From Companilactobacillus pabuli (GTDB lineage: Bacteria; Bacillota; Bacilli; Lactobacillales; Lactobacillaceae): DNA of 64,000 bases. The stretch is taken from contig NZ_CP049366.1 of the NCBI RefSeq assembly GCF_014058425.1, positions 248,001 to 312,000 on the forward strand, given 5' to 3'. This document shows, one piece after another, positions 27,743 through 36,974 of the stretch. Numbering within the stretch: the first letter of the stretch is position 1; each line of letters opens with the position of its first letter. The notes under the pieces were generated by a model, which was given only the letters and a program-made list of their open reading frames with translations, did not search any database and was not told the DNA's origin. Made by a program: the position numbers and the translations under genes.

Positions 27743-28534
27743 TTATTGTTGGTCTCTAGGTTTAAACCAAAGATAGGCGCCATAAATGGCATTAGCCAAC
27801 ATAATTATTTGTAGAACGAACATCGAAGTGGAAGCAGGGCTAACTACTTGCAATTGGTTGAACCAGATGACAACATTAATGACATCAAGAGTGATCCAGG
27901 CAATCCACTGGGAACGATAACCATAAGTCATTAGAACTTGTCCAACAATTCCTAATGGCAAAAGAGTAGCATCTAAGTAAACTTGGACGCCATTCAAATG
28001 TTTACTGAAGAATAAAACAATGAAATAAATAATAAAGGTCGCCAAGAACCAGAAGATTCCTTCACGCCAAGTTAATTTGCGAGAATTTACTTCTTCTTGG
28101 TCAGCTTGGGTGATCTCACGATGCCAAACTGAAAGACCTACGAATTGCATAATTAAATAAAACGACTGCGAAGCGATATCGCCAATTAAACGGTTGTTAA
28201 TGGCAATGATTAGCCAAACGACACAACCTAAGACGCCCCAACTATAATTAGTCAAACGACCTTGGTCAACTAAGATTAGATTCAAGACAACGGAAGTACC
28301 AGTGATGACACCGATCCAACCTGAAAATCCAAAATCTTTTCCCAAGATAAATGAAGCCCAAGTTGCTAAAAGCATAATAGCCATCATGATCTTAGTCGTT
28401 TTCTTGAGGGTTCTTAATTCATGCACATTTCGTTGCAAGTTGAACACCTGTCCAAGTGCATTTGGCAAATCTCTTAAAGCAGCAGAAAAACGTTCAGTGA
28501 AACTACTATTTGAATTATTGGAATAATTATCCAT
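27743..28534 (-). CDS. pnuC: Nicotinamide riboside transporter
   Basis: The 263-residue membrane protein has about 7-8 spans. After a polar N-terminal region, the conserved PnuC core shows GWIGVITGTSVVLNLILVDQGRLTNYSWG and, near the C-terminus, the WITLDVINVVIWFNQ segment with the substrate-binding Asn and Trp residues. It takes up nicotinamide riboside for NAD synthesis by facilitated diffusion. A CAAGGAG ribosome binding site is upstream. The 5' leader (about 28535-28620) contains a hairpin (ACAGC/GCTGT) and one arm of the inverted repeat. An NAD-responsive riboswitch is possible there but is not proven. pncB and nadE lie 5 kb away. Confidence 0.92.
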   Translation of the reverse strand: MDNYSNNSNSSFTERFSAALRDLPNALGQVFNLQRNVHELRTLKKTTKIMMAIMLLATWASFILGKDFGFSGWIGVITGTSVVLNLILVDQGRLTNYSWGVLGCVVWLIIAINNRLIGDIASQSFYLIMQFVGLSVWHREITQADQEEVNSRKLTWREGIFWFLATFIIYFIVLFFSKHLNGVQVYLDATLLPLGIVGQVLMTYGYRSQWIAWITLDVINVVIWFNQLQVVSPASTSMFVLQIIMLANAIYGAYLWFKPRDQQ

Positions 28535-28592
28535 GTGATAAAAAATCTCCTTGTTTGTTTTTAGACAGCCGTATCGGAAGCAACGCTGTTAG

Positions 28593-28607
28593 ATCGTGTA
28601 GTCACTT
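28593..28607 (+). repeat. 15-bp inverted repeat flanking pnuC, upstream side
   Basis: ATCGTGTAGTCACTT lies in the pnuC leader and is the perfect reverse complement of 27687-27701. In the mRNA the two sites could pair. Confidence 0.8.
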
Positions 28608-28756
28608 GCGTTTTAGAATATACTGATTAGTTTTTTATGTCAATTGATATAGACCTATTATTGTATTTGTTATAATTGTTTTTAGACCAATTCTTAATTT
28701 TTTACAAAAATACTGTATAATTAACAGAAGTAATGCTTAAAGGGAGTGCCAAATAA

Positions 28757-29458
28757 ATGAAGGTACCAGTATATATACAAATTCACAATGAAATTAGAAA
28801 AGAAATCGAATCTGGCAAGTGGGCTGTTGGGGAACGTATCCCGTCAGAAAGACAGCTTTCACAAGACTTTGATGTCAGTCGGATGACACTTCGCCAAGCA
28901 ATCCAAACTTTAGTCGATGAGGGAATTTTGCAACGACAAGTTGGATCAGGAACTTATGTTGCTAGTAGCAAGGTTCAAGAAAAGATGTCAGGAACGACTA
29001 GTTTTACCGAAATCACTGAAAGCCAAGGAAAGAAGCCTTCAAGTAAGACTGTTTCTTATCATGTGGCTGATCCATCAATCAGTGAATTAGAAAAATTAAA
29101 ATTAAAAGATGGCGACCAAATTTTACGAATGGAAAGAATTCGTTACGCCGATCAACAACCAATTTGTTTTGAAGTTGCGACTATACCGATAAATATCGTC
29201 AACAGTTTGAATAAAAAAGACATAACGTCTTCACTTTATAAAGCACTTGAGGACAAAGCTGGGTTAAAATTAGGTAACGCTACGCAAACTGTTTCTGCTA
29301 TTTTAGCTTCAGAAAAAATCGCTAATTTCTTGAACGTTAAGCGTGGTTCAGCAATCTTACGTGTTCGCCAAGTAACAACTTTGGATGATGGTAGACCATT
29401 TGAATACGTTCGTTCACAATACGCTGGAGATCGTTTTGAATTTTATCTAGAAAGATAG
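28757..29458 (+). CDS. GntR-family regulator with UTRA domain
   Basis: The 233-residue regulator has an N-terminal winged helix of the HutC subgroup (IPSERQLSQDFDVSRMTLRQAIQTLVDEGILQRQVGSGTYV, residues about 25-70) and a C-terminal UTRA ligand domain (residues about 85-230). Such proteins respond to sugar phosphates, amino acids or other small molecules and often repress neighbouring genes. No transporter or enzyme operon is adjacent, so the ligand is unknown. The AAAGGGAGTG ribosome binding site supports this start. Confidence 0.88.
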   Translation: MKVPVYIQIHNEIRKEIESGKWAVGERIPSERQLSQDFDVSRMTLRQAIQTLVDEGILQRQVGSGTYVASSKVQEKMSGTTSFTEITESQGKKPSSKTVSYHVADPSISELEKLKLKDGDQILRMERIRYADQQPICFEVATIPINIVNSLNKKDITSSLYKALEDKAGLKLGNATQTVSAILASEKIANFLNVKRGSAILRVRQVTTLDDGRPFEYVRSQYAGDRFEFYLER

Positions 29459-29537
29459 ATAATCAATTTCTTTAGAATTAGATTTAAGGTAAGATATAAC
29501 CTACACATGTTTTAAATTTTTAAACTGGGAGTCACTT

Positions 29538-30932
29538 ATGCAAAGCTTTATAAAAAAGTATAGTATCTTTTTGATGCTGTACATTATCTTTCAACCAGTA
29601 TTAGATGCCGTTACTGGTACGATGATGCGTTTTAACATCAATATTACCTTCGGGGTATTGATCAGAATGGTCGTCATGGCGATAACGGTATTCTACATAT
29701 TATTGTTCTTGATTTTGAATCGAGATAATAAACACGGGTTTCGAATAATTGGTTACTTCGTATTATTAGCAGTAGTGTCAGCTATTAGTTTGGCAATCAA
29801 TTACAAAACTAAAACTCTATTTATTCCATCTTTGGAAATTACGACTTTAGCAAAGAGTTTGTATTATCCAATTATGTTGCTCGGATATTTTTACGCTTTT
29901 GAAGAATTAGCTGAGGATCGAATCATCAATCGCTTTTTCCCAAAGGTAGTCTTTATTGCGGTCAACATTATCAGTATCATCATGATTGTGGCTCACTTCA
30001 CTAATACTAGTTTCAGTTCATACTCATACTACAAATTAGGAGAGAGCGGTTGGTTCTTCGCAGCCAACGAATTGAGTGCAATCGTTTCAATCTCTTTCCC
30101 AATTATGGTTTGGTATGCACTTAAGAAAATTAATACTTGGTCAAAAATTTACTATTGGCTAACGATTGTTATCGCAATTTACTCAGCACTGTTAATTGGA
30201 ACAAAGGGTTCTTTATTAGCTATCGTGTTTGGTATTTGCATGGCTATCTTGGCAGCAGTGATTCAATTCTTCCAAGACAGCGGTCGTCGCAAATACATGG
30301 CTGGAATCATCGTTATGCTAGTTATAACGCTAGGTGGAATTTTTGCCGCCTATCCAGCAATGGCCGTTTCTAGAACAGCTGAATTGCACAGTGATATGAT
30401 TAAGTACAAGAAGAAACAAGCTAAGACAAAAAAAGGTATCACTAAAGATCAAAAGAAGTACGTTGAAACTAATAAGACCGTTTCTTACTTATTCAGTGGT
30501 CGGACAGTTTACTTTGAAAATGCGGCTGATAACTTCTCCAAAGCAACGCCTGCACAAAAGGCTTTTGGAATGGGTTACGCTACTAACTTCAAGAGTGAAA
30601 AGAAAGCTAAGTTGGTTGAAATGGATTACGTCGATATCTTCTTCCAATTTGGTTTTATCGGAACTATCGTTTACTTAGCACCACTAGCTTATTGCTTGAT
30701 TTACCTAATTGGAGTTTTCCTTAGAAAATTCAAGTACATGTGGTCATTTAAGTGGGCAATGCTAGTTTCCAGTGTTGCTTTAGGATTCGGAATGGCTTTG
30801 ATGACGGGACATGTTATTGAAGCACCTTCAGTAAGTATTTATTTCGTTACCATTTTGAGTTATGCAATGTTGAATGCACGAATCTTTTTAAGATCTGGTG
30901 AAGATCCTTATACAATTGATGTAGAAGAATAA
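29538..30932 (+). CDS. O-antigen-ligase-like membrane protein (Wzy/WaaL type)
   Basis: The 464-residue membrane protein has about 11 spans. The large outer loop between residues about 280 and 370 (KYKKKQAKTKKGITKDQKKYVETNKTV, split by motifs) is basic, as in polysaccharide polymerases and O-antigen ligases, and GTKGSLLAIVFG in an inner span fits the family. It probably polymerises or attaches exopolysaccharide or wall glycan units. TagA and a GT4 glycosyltransferase follow at 31.4-33.3 kb on either strand. Confidence 0.75.
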   Translation: MQSFIKKYSIFLMLYIIFQPVLDAVTGTMMRFNINITFGVLIRMVVMAITVFYILLFLILNRDNKHGFRIIGYFVLLAVVSAISLAINYKTKTLFIPSLEITTLAKSLYYPIMLLGYFYAFEELAEDRIINRFFPKVVFIAVNIISIIMIVAHFTNTSFSSYSYYKLGESGWFFAANELSAIVSISFPIMVWYALKKINTWSKIYYWLTIVIAIYSALLIGTKGSLLAIVFGICMAILAAVIQFFQDSGRRKYMAGIIVMLVITLGGIFAAYPAMAVSRTAELHSDMIKYKKKQAKTKKGITKDQKKYVETNKTVSYLFSGRTVYFENAADNFSKATPAQKAFGMGYATNFKSEKKAKLVEMDYVDIFFQFGFIGTIVYLAPLAYCLIYLIGVFLRKFKYMWSFKWAMLVSSVALGFGMALMTGHVIEAPSVSIYFVTILSYAMLNARIFLRSGEDPYTIDVEE

Positions 30933-30938
30933 TAAAAA

Positions 30939-30976
30939 ATCCTGTTAGAAATTAGATTTTCTAACGGGATTTTTTT
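30939..30976. terminator. Terminator of the polymerase-like gene
   Basis: AAAATCCTGTTAGAAA pairs with TTTCTAACGGGATTTT; T and A runs on both sides. It is very similar to the terminator at 14038-14085. Confidence 0.88.
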
Positions 30977-30986
30977 GTGTGAAGTA

Positions 30987-31156
30987 TGCCGTCGTCCGCA
31001 AAAGCCCTGTGATTGGCTGGAACGCTGCCGGCACTATTTTGAGCTTTTGCATGGCCCCAAAGACGCAAAATCTCAAAACTAGGCCTTCTTGTAAGTGCTA
31101 AAGCACTAACAAGAATCTGGCGGCTGAGCCATCACAGGGATTTTGCTCCCGACTAG
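30987..31156 (-). repeat. Structured intergenic repeat, family 1, copy 4
   Basis: On the minus strand it runs from CTAGTCGGG to CGACGGCA. The outer helix resembles copies 1 and 2 (TCCCTGTGATGGCT with AGCCAATCACAGGG). The inner hairpin has a different sequence, TTCTTGTTAGTGCT with AGCACTTACAAGAA, again paired. The following arm matches copy 3. This copy therefore mixes arms of the other copies. Confidence 0.82.
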
Positions 31157-31223
31157 ATTTCAATATCTATTTGAAAAGAATTAGACACATACTTTTTGAG
31201 TAACATCCATATTTCTTTATACC

Positions 31224-31281
31224 AAAAAAAGAAGATATTACCAGAAATGCAGCAATATACTGCAATTCCAATAATATCTTC
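31224..31281 (-). terminator. Long hairpin terminator downstream of tagA
   Basis: GAAGATATTA (31231-31240) pairs with TAATATCTTC (31272-31281), with an inner TGCAG/CTGCA stem. On the minus strand seven T residues follow. Confidence 0.65.
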
Positions 31282-31325
31282 TATTAATTTTCTGAAGTTA
31301 TTTATATAAAGATAGAAATCACTAT

Positions 31326-31373
31326 CTAGTCGGCAGCGTCCCAGCGTTTTCCAGTGCCGAACGGACGACGGCA
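31326..31373 (+). repeat. Miniature family 1 repeat
   Basis: This 48-bp element has both family ends (CTAGTCGGCAGCG and CGGACGACGGCA) but lacks the internal arms. It faces copy 4 in opposite orientation across 170 bp. Confidence 0.7.
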
Positions 31374-31400
31374 ATTTAATACTAATTGAAAAAAATTTCG

Positions 31401-32129
31401 TTATTTCTTGTTTTTCTTCTCTTTATTAATCATATTCATATACTTAGGAATTGCCATCATACGGCCAATTCTAGTTGGTTCAGTTATCAAGCGGTAGAAC
31501 CATTCAAGATTAAGCTTTTGGAAAACTTTAGGGGCACGCTTCTTAGTTTCTGAGAAAACATCGAAACTACCACCGACACCGATCCAGACAGCATCTGCTT
31601 GATCACGGTACTTGTTGATGAAGAATTCTTGTTTTGGTGATCCTAAAGCTACTAGAACAACGTTGGGTTTCTTAGCAGCGATTTCTTCAACGATTGGTGC
31701 GTCGTCTTTGAAATATCCGTCGTGATAGCCAACTAAGTTAACTTGAGGATATTGTTTTTTAATTTTTTTGGCGCTGGCTTCAATAACTTCTGGTTTAGCG
31801 CCTACCATATAAAGTTTTAATTGTTTGCGATTAACAGCTGAAATTAAGTATTCTAAAGTATCAAAACCAGTGATTCTTTCATGGAGAGGAGTGCCTAGAC
31901 TCTTAGCCCCCTTAATGATTCCGATACCGTCAGGGATGACATAATCAGCGTTGTTGATGATTTTTGAAAAATTGCTATCTTTTCTGGCTGATAAAACAAT
32001 TTCAGGATTAGGTGTTACGATGAATCTGTTAGCTTTAAGGTCTAAATCGTCATCCAAATATTTGTGGAATTGTTTAGCGGTAAAGTTGTCAAATTCTGTA
32101 CCTAAAATATTTACTCTATTTTTGTGCAT
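31401..32129 (-). CDS. tagA: WecG/TagA/CpsF-family glycosyltransferase
   Basis: The 242-residue GT26 enzyme normally adds ManNAc to GlcNAc-PP-undecaprenol, the second step of wall teichoic acid linkage-unit synthesis. Family features are NILGTEFDNFTAKQF at the start, TPNPEIVLSARKD, the DGIGIIKGAKSLG motif, and VALGSPKQEFFI near residue 170. The start at 32129 is chosen for its AAAGGAG ribosome binding site; a longer frame starting at 32186 would overlap the divergent gene's leader. It ends in a lysine-rich tail (NKEKKNKK). The family is certain; the exact acceptor is inferred. Confidence 0.87.
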   Translation of the reverse strand: MHKNRVNILGTEFDNFTAKQFHKYLDDDLDLKANRFIVTPNPEIVLSARKDSNFSKIINNADYVIPDGIGIIKGAKSLGTPLHERITGFDTLEYLISAVNRKQLKLYMVGAKPEVIEASAKKIKKQYPQVNLVGYHDGYFKDDAPIVEEIAAKKPNVVLVALGSPKQEFFINKYRDQADAVWIGVGGSFDVFSETKKRAPKVFQKLNLEWFYRLITEPTRIGRMMAIPKYMNMINKEKKNKK

Positions 32130-32187
32130 GGCGTTCTCCTTTAATGTATTATTATACACGAGAAAGATTAATTTGAGAGGTGTCAAA

Positions 32188-33264
32188 ATGCGCGTTTTAC
32201 ATATTAATGCCGGTAATGAAGACGGTGGAGCAAGAACTTATATTATCAACTTAATGAAAGGCCAAAAACAAATTGGTGTTGAAAGTACTTTATTGACCTT
32301 TCAAAGAGGTCCCGTTTCAAAAATGGCCAAGGAAAATGGTTTGAGCGTGTCTGTGATTGAGCAAAAGCAACGTTTTGACTTGTCTATTTTGAAACCATTA
32401 ATTAAATATATCAATAATAATAATTTCGATATCGTGCATACCCATGGTCCACGAGCAAATTACATTGTTTCCTTAATCCGAAAGAGAATCAATGCTAAAT
32501 GGGTCATTACAGTCCATTCTGACCCCCGTATCGACTTTTCAGGACTCAAAGGGTCAGTTATGCTCAAATTAAATCTCCACGCTTTAAAACGCGCAGATTC
32601 ACTTTTCTATATGAATCCTGATCTAGTAGATTATTTTGAATCATTGAAAATTCCTGATGAAAGAACTTTTGAAGTTTTCAATGCTATTGATTTTTCTGGA
32701 ATCAATCCTCGATTCAATCGTCAAGCAACTTTTAGTCTTCTGGAAGTGGCACGTTTAGTTGATGTCAAGAATCATCGCTTGTTATTAGAAGCCTTGAGCA
32801 AGGTCAAATTTAACTATCGTTTAACTTTAGTTGGTGATGGTCCACTGATGGATGACTTACGGGAACTAGTTAAGAAACTAGGAATCAAAGATAAAGTCGA
32901 ATTCGTTGGTTTTAGAGAAAATACTGGCGATTACTATCAAGAATGCGATGTATCTGTTTTGACTTCAAAATCAGAAAGTTTGCCAACAGTTTATCTAGAA
33001 TCGGCTGCCTATGGAAAGCCTGTTATTGCAACAAACGTTGGGGCAACTGACAAGGTTATCAATGATGAGACTGGTTGGTTAGTTGAATCTGACAATGAGC
33101 AAGAATTGATCAGTGCTTTAAATGATGCACATGCTTTTTGGAAAGATGGCAACTTGGATCAAAAAGGTTTAGCTCTTTATCAAGAAGTTCGTGACAATTA
33201 TTCTATTGAAAAATTAGCTCAAAAAGTAAATGACGGCTATCAAGCGACTTTGGATGCCAATTAA
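32188..33264 (+). CDS. Family 4 glycosyltransferase
   Basis: The 358-residue GT-B enzyme has the N-terminal donor/acceptor half MRVLHINAGNEDGGARTYIINL and the C-terminal Glycos_transf_1 half with LVGDGPLMDDLRELVKKLGI and the catalytic E-x7-E region SKSESLPTVYLESAAYGKPVIAT. It is likely to build a surface glycan. It starts at 32188 with GAGAGGTG upstream and is divergent from tagA by 58 bp, so the two share a promoter region. Confidence 0.87.
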   Translation: MRVLHINAGNEDGGARTYIINLMKGQKQIGVESTLLTFQRGPVSKMAKENGLSVSVIEQKQRFDLSILKPLIKYINNNNFDIVHTHGPRANYIVSLIRKRINAKWVITVHSDPRIDFSGLKGSVMLKLNLHALKRADSLFYMNPDLVDYFESLKIPDERTFEVFNAIDFSGINPRFNRQATFSLLEVARLVDVKNHRLLLEALSKVKFNYRLTLVGDGPLMDDLRELVKKLGIKDKVEFVGFRENTGDYYQECDVSVLTSKSESLPTVYLESAAYGKPVIATNVGATDKVINDETGWLVESDNEQELISALNDAHAFWKDGNLDQKGLALYQEVRDNYSIEKLAQKVNDGYQATLDAN

Positions 33265-33306
33265 TGTAAAATAAATTTTGATAATCAAATTATTAAGGGA
33301 GATATG

Positions 33307-34779
33307 ATGACTCAATTTCAAAATGAAGATTTAACTTTGCATACTGATTATTATGAACTCAATATGATGTATACGTACTGGAAGAAGGGGCTGCACAATC
33401 GTCGGGCTGTTTTCGAAGTTTATTTCCGTAAATTGCCTTTCGATAATGGCTTTGCTGTCTTTGCAGGTCTAGAACATGTGGTTAATTATCTTAAGAACTT
33501 AAGTTTTTCAGATTCAGATATCGATTACTTGCGTGAATATGGGGAATATGATGAAGAATTTTTACGCTGGTTAAAAGATATGCAATTTAGTTGTACAGTG
33601 CGTTCAGCTTTGGAAGGGGACTTGGTTTTCAATGAAGAACCAATTTTTCAAGTTGAAGGACCACTAGCACAATGTCAATTGATTGAAACTGCCGTTTTGA
33701 ATATGGTTAATTTCCAAACGCTTATTGCTACTAAAGCCGCTCGTATCAAGACTGTCTGTGGTGATGATCCCGTTATGGAATTCGGTTCTCGTCGCGCGCA
33801 AGAAGTCGATGCTGCTATTTGGGGAACACGTGCTGCATACATTGCTGGTTTTGATGCTACAAGTAACGTTTTAGCTGGTAAATTATTTGGTATTCCAATT
33901 TCTGGAACACATGCCCATGCTTTGGTACAAACTTACCGTAACGAATATGATGCTTTCAAAGCTTATGCTACAACTCACAAGAATTGTGTTTTCTTAGTTG
34001 ATACTTACGATACTTTGAAGAGTGGTGTGCCTAGTGCTATCAAAGTTGCTCGTGAAATGGGTGACAAGATCAATTTCTTAGGCGTTCGAATCGATTCCGG
34101 TGATATGGCTTATATTTCCAAACGTGTTAGAAAACAACTTGATGAAGCTGGTTTTCCTAATGCTAAGATTTATGCTTCTAACGATTTGGATGAAAAGACT
34201 GTTTTGAACTTGAAGATGCAAGATGCCAAAATTGACGTCTGGGGTATCGGTACTAAGGTTATTACAGCCTTTGACCAACCAGCTTTAGGTGCTGTCTACA
34301 AGTTAGTAAGTATTGAAGATGCCAAAGGTAACATGATGGATACTTTGAAACTTTCTAGCAATGCGGCTAAGATTTCTACACCAGGTAAGAAACAAGTTTG
34401 GCGCATTACTAATAACGAGAAGAACGACAAATCAGAAGGGGATTACGTAACTTTCTGGAATGAAGATCCTCGTGAGCACAATTCACTTTATATGTTCCAT
34501 CCACAATACACATATATCAATAAAACAGTTGAAGATTTCCAAGCTAAGCCATTGCTACATGATATTTTCGTTAATGGAAAATTAGTCTATGACTTGCCAA
34601 CCGTTAAAGAAATCAAAGACTACTGTGCAGCCAACTTAGATTCACTTTGGGATGAATACAAACGTATCTTGAACCCACAAGTCTATCCAGTCGACTTATC
34701 TTCAAAACTATACAGTCATAAGATGAAGTATATTGAGAAGATTAGAAATGATGTAAACAATATTAGATTAGGTGACTAA
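33307..34779 (+). CDS. pncB: Nicotinate phosphoribosyltransferase
   Basis: The roughly 490-residue enzyme converts nicotinate and PRPP to nicotinate mononucleotide in NAD salvage. Recognisable parts are [18 protein letters not shown] at the start, [38 protein letters not shown] with the phospho-accepting histidine region, and [17 protein letters not shown]. Two adjacent ATGs exist; 33307 is better spaced from AAGGGAG than 33304. The stop is 2 bp before nadE, so the two are one operon completing the route from nicotinate to NAD. Confidence 0.95.
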   Translation: MTQFQNEDLTLHTDYYELNMMYTYWKKGLHNRRAVFEVYFRKLPFDNGFAVFAGLEHVVNYLKNLSFSDSDIDYLREYGEYDEEFLRWLKDMQFSCTVRSALEGDLVFNEEPIFQVEGPLAQCQLIETAVLNMVNFQTLIATKAARIKTVCGDDPVMEFGSRRAQEVDAAIWGTRAAYIAGFDATSNVLAGKLFGIPISGTHAHALVQTYRNEYDAFKAYATTHKNCVFLVDTYDTLKSGVPSAIKVAREMGDKINFLGVRIDSGDMAYISKRVRKQLDEAGFPNAKIYASNDLDEKTVLNLKMQDAKIDVWGIGTKVITAFDQPALGAVYKLVSIEDAKGNMMDTLKLSSNAAKISTPGKKQVWRITNNEKNDKSEGDYVTFWNEDPREHNSLYMFHPQYTYINKTVEDFQAKPLLHDIFVNGKLVYDLPTVKEIKDYCAANLDSLWDEYKRILNPQVYPVDLSSKLYSHKMKYIEKIRNDVNNIRLGD

Positions 34780-34781
34780 AA

Positions 34782-35600
34782 ATGAGACCATTGCAAAAAG
34801 AAATTATTGAATTTGAACATGCTAAACCAGAAATTGATCCTGAAGCCGAAATTAGACGTTCAGTTGATTTTTTGAAGACTTACTTAAAACAACACAGTTT
34901 TTTGAAAACTTTAGTGTTGGGTATTTCTGGTGGACAAGATTCCACATTAGCTGGTAAATTATCAGAAATTGCTATGACAGAACTTCGTCAAGAAACAGGC
35001 GATAACGATTATCAATTCATTGCCGTTCGTTTGCCTTACGGAGAACAAGCTGATGAATCAGATGCCATGCAAGCTATCGAATGGATGCAGGCTGACAAGG
35101 TTGTCCGTGTAAATATCAAAGACAGTGTTGATGCAATGGTAAAAGCCGTTGAAGATAATGGTTTAACTATTTCTGACTTTAACAAGGGTAATATCAAAGC
35201 TAGAACGAGAATGATTGCTCAATATGCAATTGCTGGGGATAACAAGGGTGTCGTTGTTGGAACTGATCATGCGGCTGAAAATATCACTGGTTTTTATACT
35301 AAATATGGTGATGGTGCTGCCGATGTAACGCCGTTATTCCGCCTTGACAAACGCCAAGGTAAAGCAATGTTGGAGAAATTGGATGCTCCAAAGAACCTTT
35401 ACGAAAAAATTCCAACTGCTGATTTGGAAGAAGACCGTCCAAGTCTTCCTGATGAAAAAGCTTTAGGAGTTTCTTATAAAGATATTGATGATTATCTTGA
35501 AGGTAAAGATATTGATCCTAAGCACGCTGAAATTATTGAAAATTGGTATAAGAAGACAGCTCACAAACGTCGTCTACCTTATACAGTTTTTGATGTGTAA
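34782..35600 (+). CDS. nadE: NH3-dependent NAD+ synthetase
   Basis: The 272-residue enzyme amidates nicotinate adenine dinucleotide with ammonia and ATP. The PP-loop SGGQDS is at residues 49-54, preceded by LVLGI. Further motifs are [23 protein letters not shown] and [18 protein letters not shown]. There is no glutaminase domain, so ammonia is the nitrogen donor. It directly follows pncB. Confidence 0.96.
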   Translation: MRPLQKEIIEFEHAKPEIDPEAEIRRSVDFLKTYLKQHSFLKTLVLGISGGQDSTLAGKLSEIAMTELRQETGDNDYQFIAVRLPYGEQADESDAMQAIEWMQADKVVRVNIKDSVDAMVKAVEDNGLTISDFNKGNIKARTRMIAQYAIAGDNKGVVVGTDHAAENITGFYTKYGDGAADVTPLFRLDKRQGKAMLEKLDAPKNLYEKIPTADLEEDRPSLPDEKALGVSYKDIDDYLEGKDIDPKHAEIIENWYKKTAHKRRLPYTVFDV

Positions 35601-35610
35601 TTAATTAGTC

Positions 35611-35642
35611 CAGCCAATTTTTGAAATTGGTTGGGCTTTTTT
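35611..35642 (+). terminator. Terminator of pncB-nadE
   Basis: CAGCCAATTT pairs with AAATTGGTTGGG, followed by six T residues. Confidence 0.88.
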
Positions 35643-35775
35643 ATCGAATTGGTTATTTAAATGAATGCGCTTAACTCATTGATAGACAATGGCAAACTAA
35701 TGTCTCAATCAGTTCTGTCTAATGAAAATCATATGTTAGAATTAAAGGGTAATCTTTAAGAAGAGGTGTTTAACA

Positions 35776-36966
35776 GTGAAAAGTGATTTAATCTCCCTTA
35801 TGAAACCGTCAGTTGTGGCAATTAAACAACAAGATATCTTTAAGTTTAATGCCAAAGCTAAGAGTATACCCGGAGCTGTTAATATGACCGTTGGTGAACC
35901 TAACTTTCCAACTCCTGATCATATTAAAAAAGCTGCTATTGCAGCAATCGATGAGAATAAAACTCATTACACAGTTCCCGAAGGAGACCATGAGCTTTTA
36001 CATGCAGTAGCTACTTATCTACATGACAAGTACGATTTGAATTATGATCCAGAGAGCCAAATTTTGGCTACCGCTGGTGTTACAGAAGGTGTTTTCTCAG
36101 TTTTTAATGCTATTTTGCAAACTGGGGATGAAGTTTTGCTTCCATCGCCTTCATTTACAATCTATGGTCCAGATGCTAATTTTAATGGGGCGTCTCCAGT
36201 CTATTTAGATACTTCAAAGACTGGTTTCAAGATGACTCCAGAAATGTTAGCTGAGGTTTTAAGAACTAATCCTAGAATTAAAATTTTATTATTGAATTAC
36301 CCAAGCAATCCAACTGGTGTTAGTTATACAAAAGCTGAGTTGGAAGCTTTGGCCGAAGTTTTAAAAAAGCATGATGTTTTTGTCGTTAGTGACGAAATTT
36401 ATAGTGAATTGACTTATAATTTTAAGCATGTATCATTCGGAACAATTTTGCCAGAACAAACAATTTTGTTGAATGGTTTATCTAAATCGCATGCCATGAC
36501 TGGTTGGCGTTTTGGTGTCGTTTGCGGACCTGCTGAAGTGATTGCTCAAATCAATAAGATTCACGAATTGGCTACAACTTCGATAACTTCTATCACACAA
36601 TACGCTGCCTTAGAGGCTTATAAGAATGGTTATGACGACCCAATTCCAATGCGTAAAGAATACCAAGCTCGCCGTGATATTTTGCATAAGGGTCTAAAAG
36701 AATTAGGCTTTGATTGTCCTGATCCCGATGGTGCTTTCTACTTATTCATTAAGATTCCAGAAGGTCTTGAGCAAGACGATGTCAAATTTGCCAACGAATT
36801 ACTAGAGGAAGAACATTTGGCAATTTTACCAGGTAGTTTCTTTGGTATCGGTGGTGAAGGCCATTTACGTTTGAGCTACGCTGCAAGTATGGACAGTATC
36901 AATGCTTGTTTAGATAAACTTGGTGATTTTGTGAAGAAACACAGTAAATTAATTCATCAAGCATAA
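35776..36966 (+). CDS. Class I/II pyridoxal-phosphate aminotransferase
   Basis: The 396-residue enzyme starts at GTG, with AAGAGGTG upstream. The PLP-binding lysine is K237 in GLSKSHAMTGWRFG, and the LLNYPSNPTGV and SDEIYSELTY motifs are typical of the AraT/PatA group. It probably transaminates aromatic amino acids or the N-acetyl-diaminopimelate precursor. The substrate cannot be told from sequence alone. An 8-bp gap to the next gene suggests co-transcription with the glycosylation pair. Confidence 0.88.
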   Translation: MKSDLISLMKPSVVAIKQQDIFKFNAKAKSIPGAVNMTVGEPNFPTPDHIKKAAIAAIDENKTHYTVPEGDHELLHAVATYLHDKYDLNYDPESQILATAGVTEGVFSVFNAILQTGDEVLLPSPSFTIYGPDANFNGASPVYLDTSKTGFKMTPEMLAEVLRTNPRIKILLLNYPSNPTGVSYTKAELEALAEVLKKHDVFVVSDEIYSELTYNFKHVSFGTILPEQTILLNGLSKSHAMTGWRFGVVCGPAEVIAQINKIHELATTSITSITQYAALEAYKNGYDDPIPMRKEYQARRDILHKGLKELGFDCPDPDGAFYLFIKIPEGLEQDDVKFANELLEEEHLAILPGSFFGIGGEGHLRLSYAASMDSINACLDKLGDFVKKHSKLIHQA

Positions 36967-36974
36967 GGGGTATC

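Noticed and set aside
31153-31374. 73-codon minus-strand frame between copy 4 and the mini repeat
   Set aside because: It runs through a terminator hairpin and a repeat, with no good start signal. It is better explained as non-coding.
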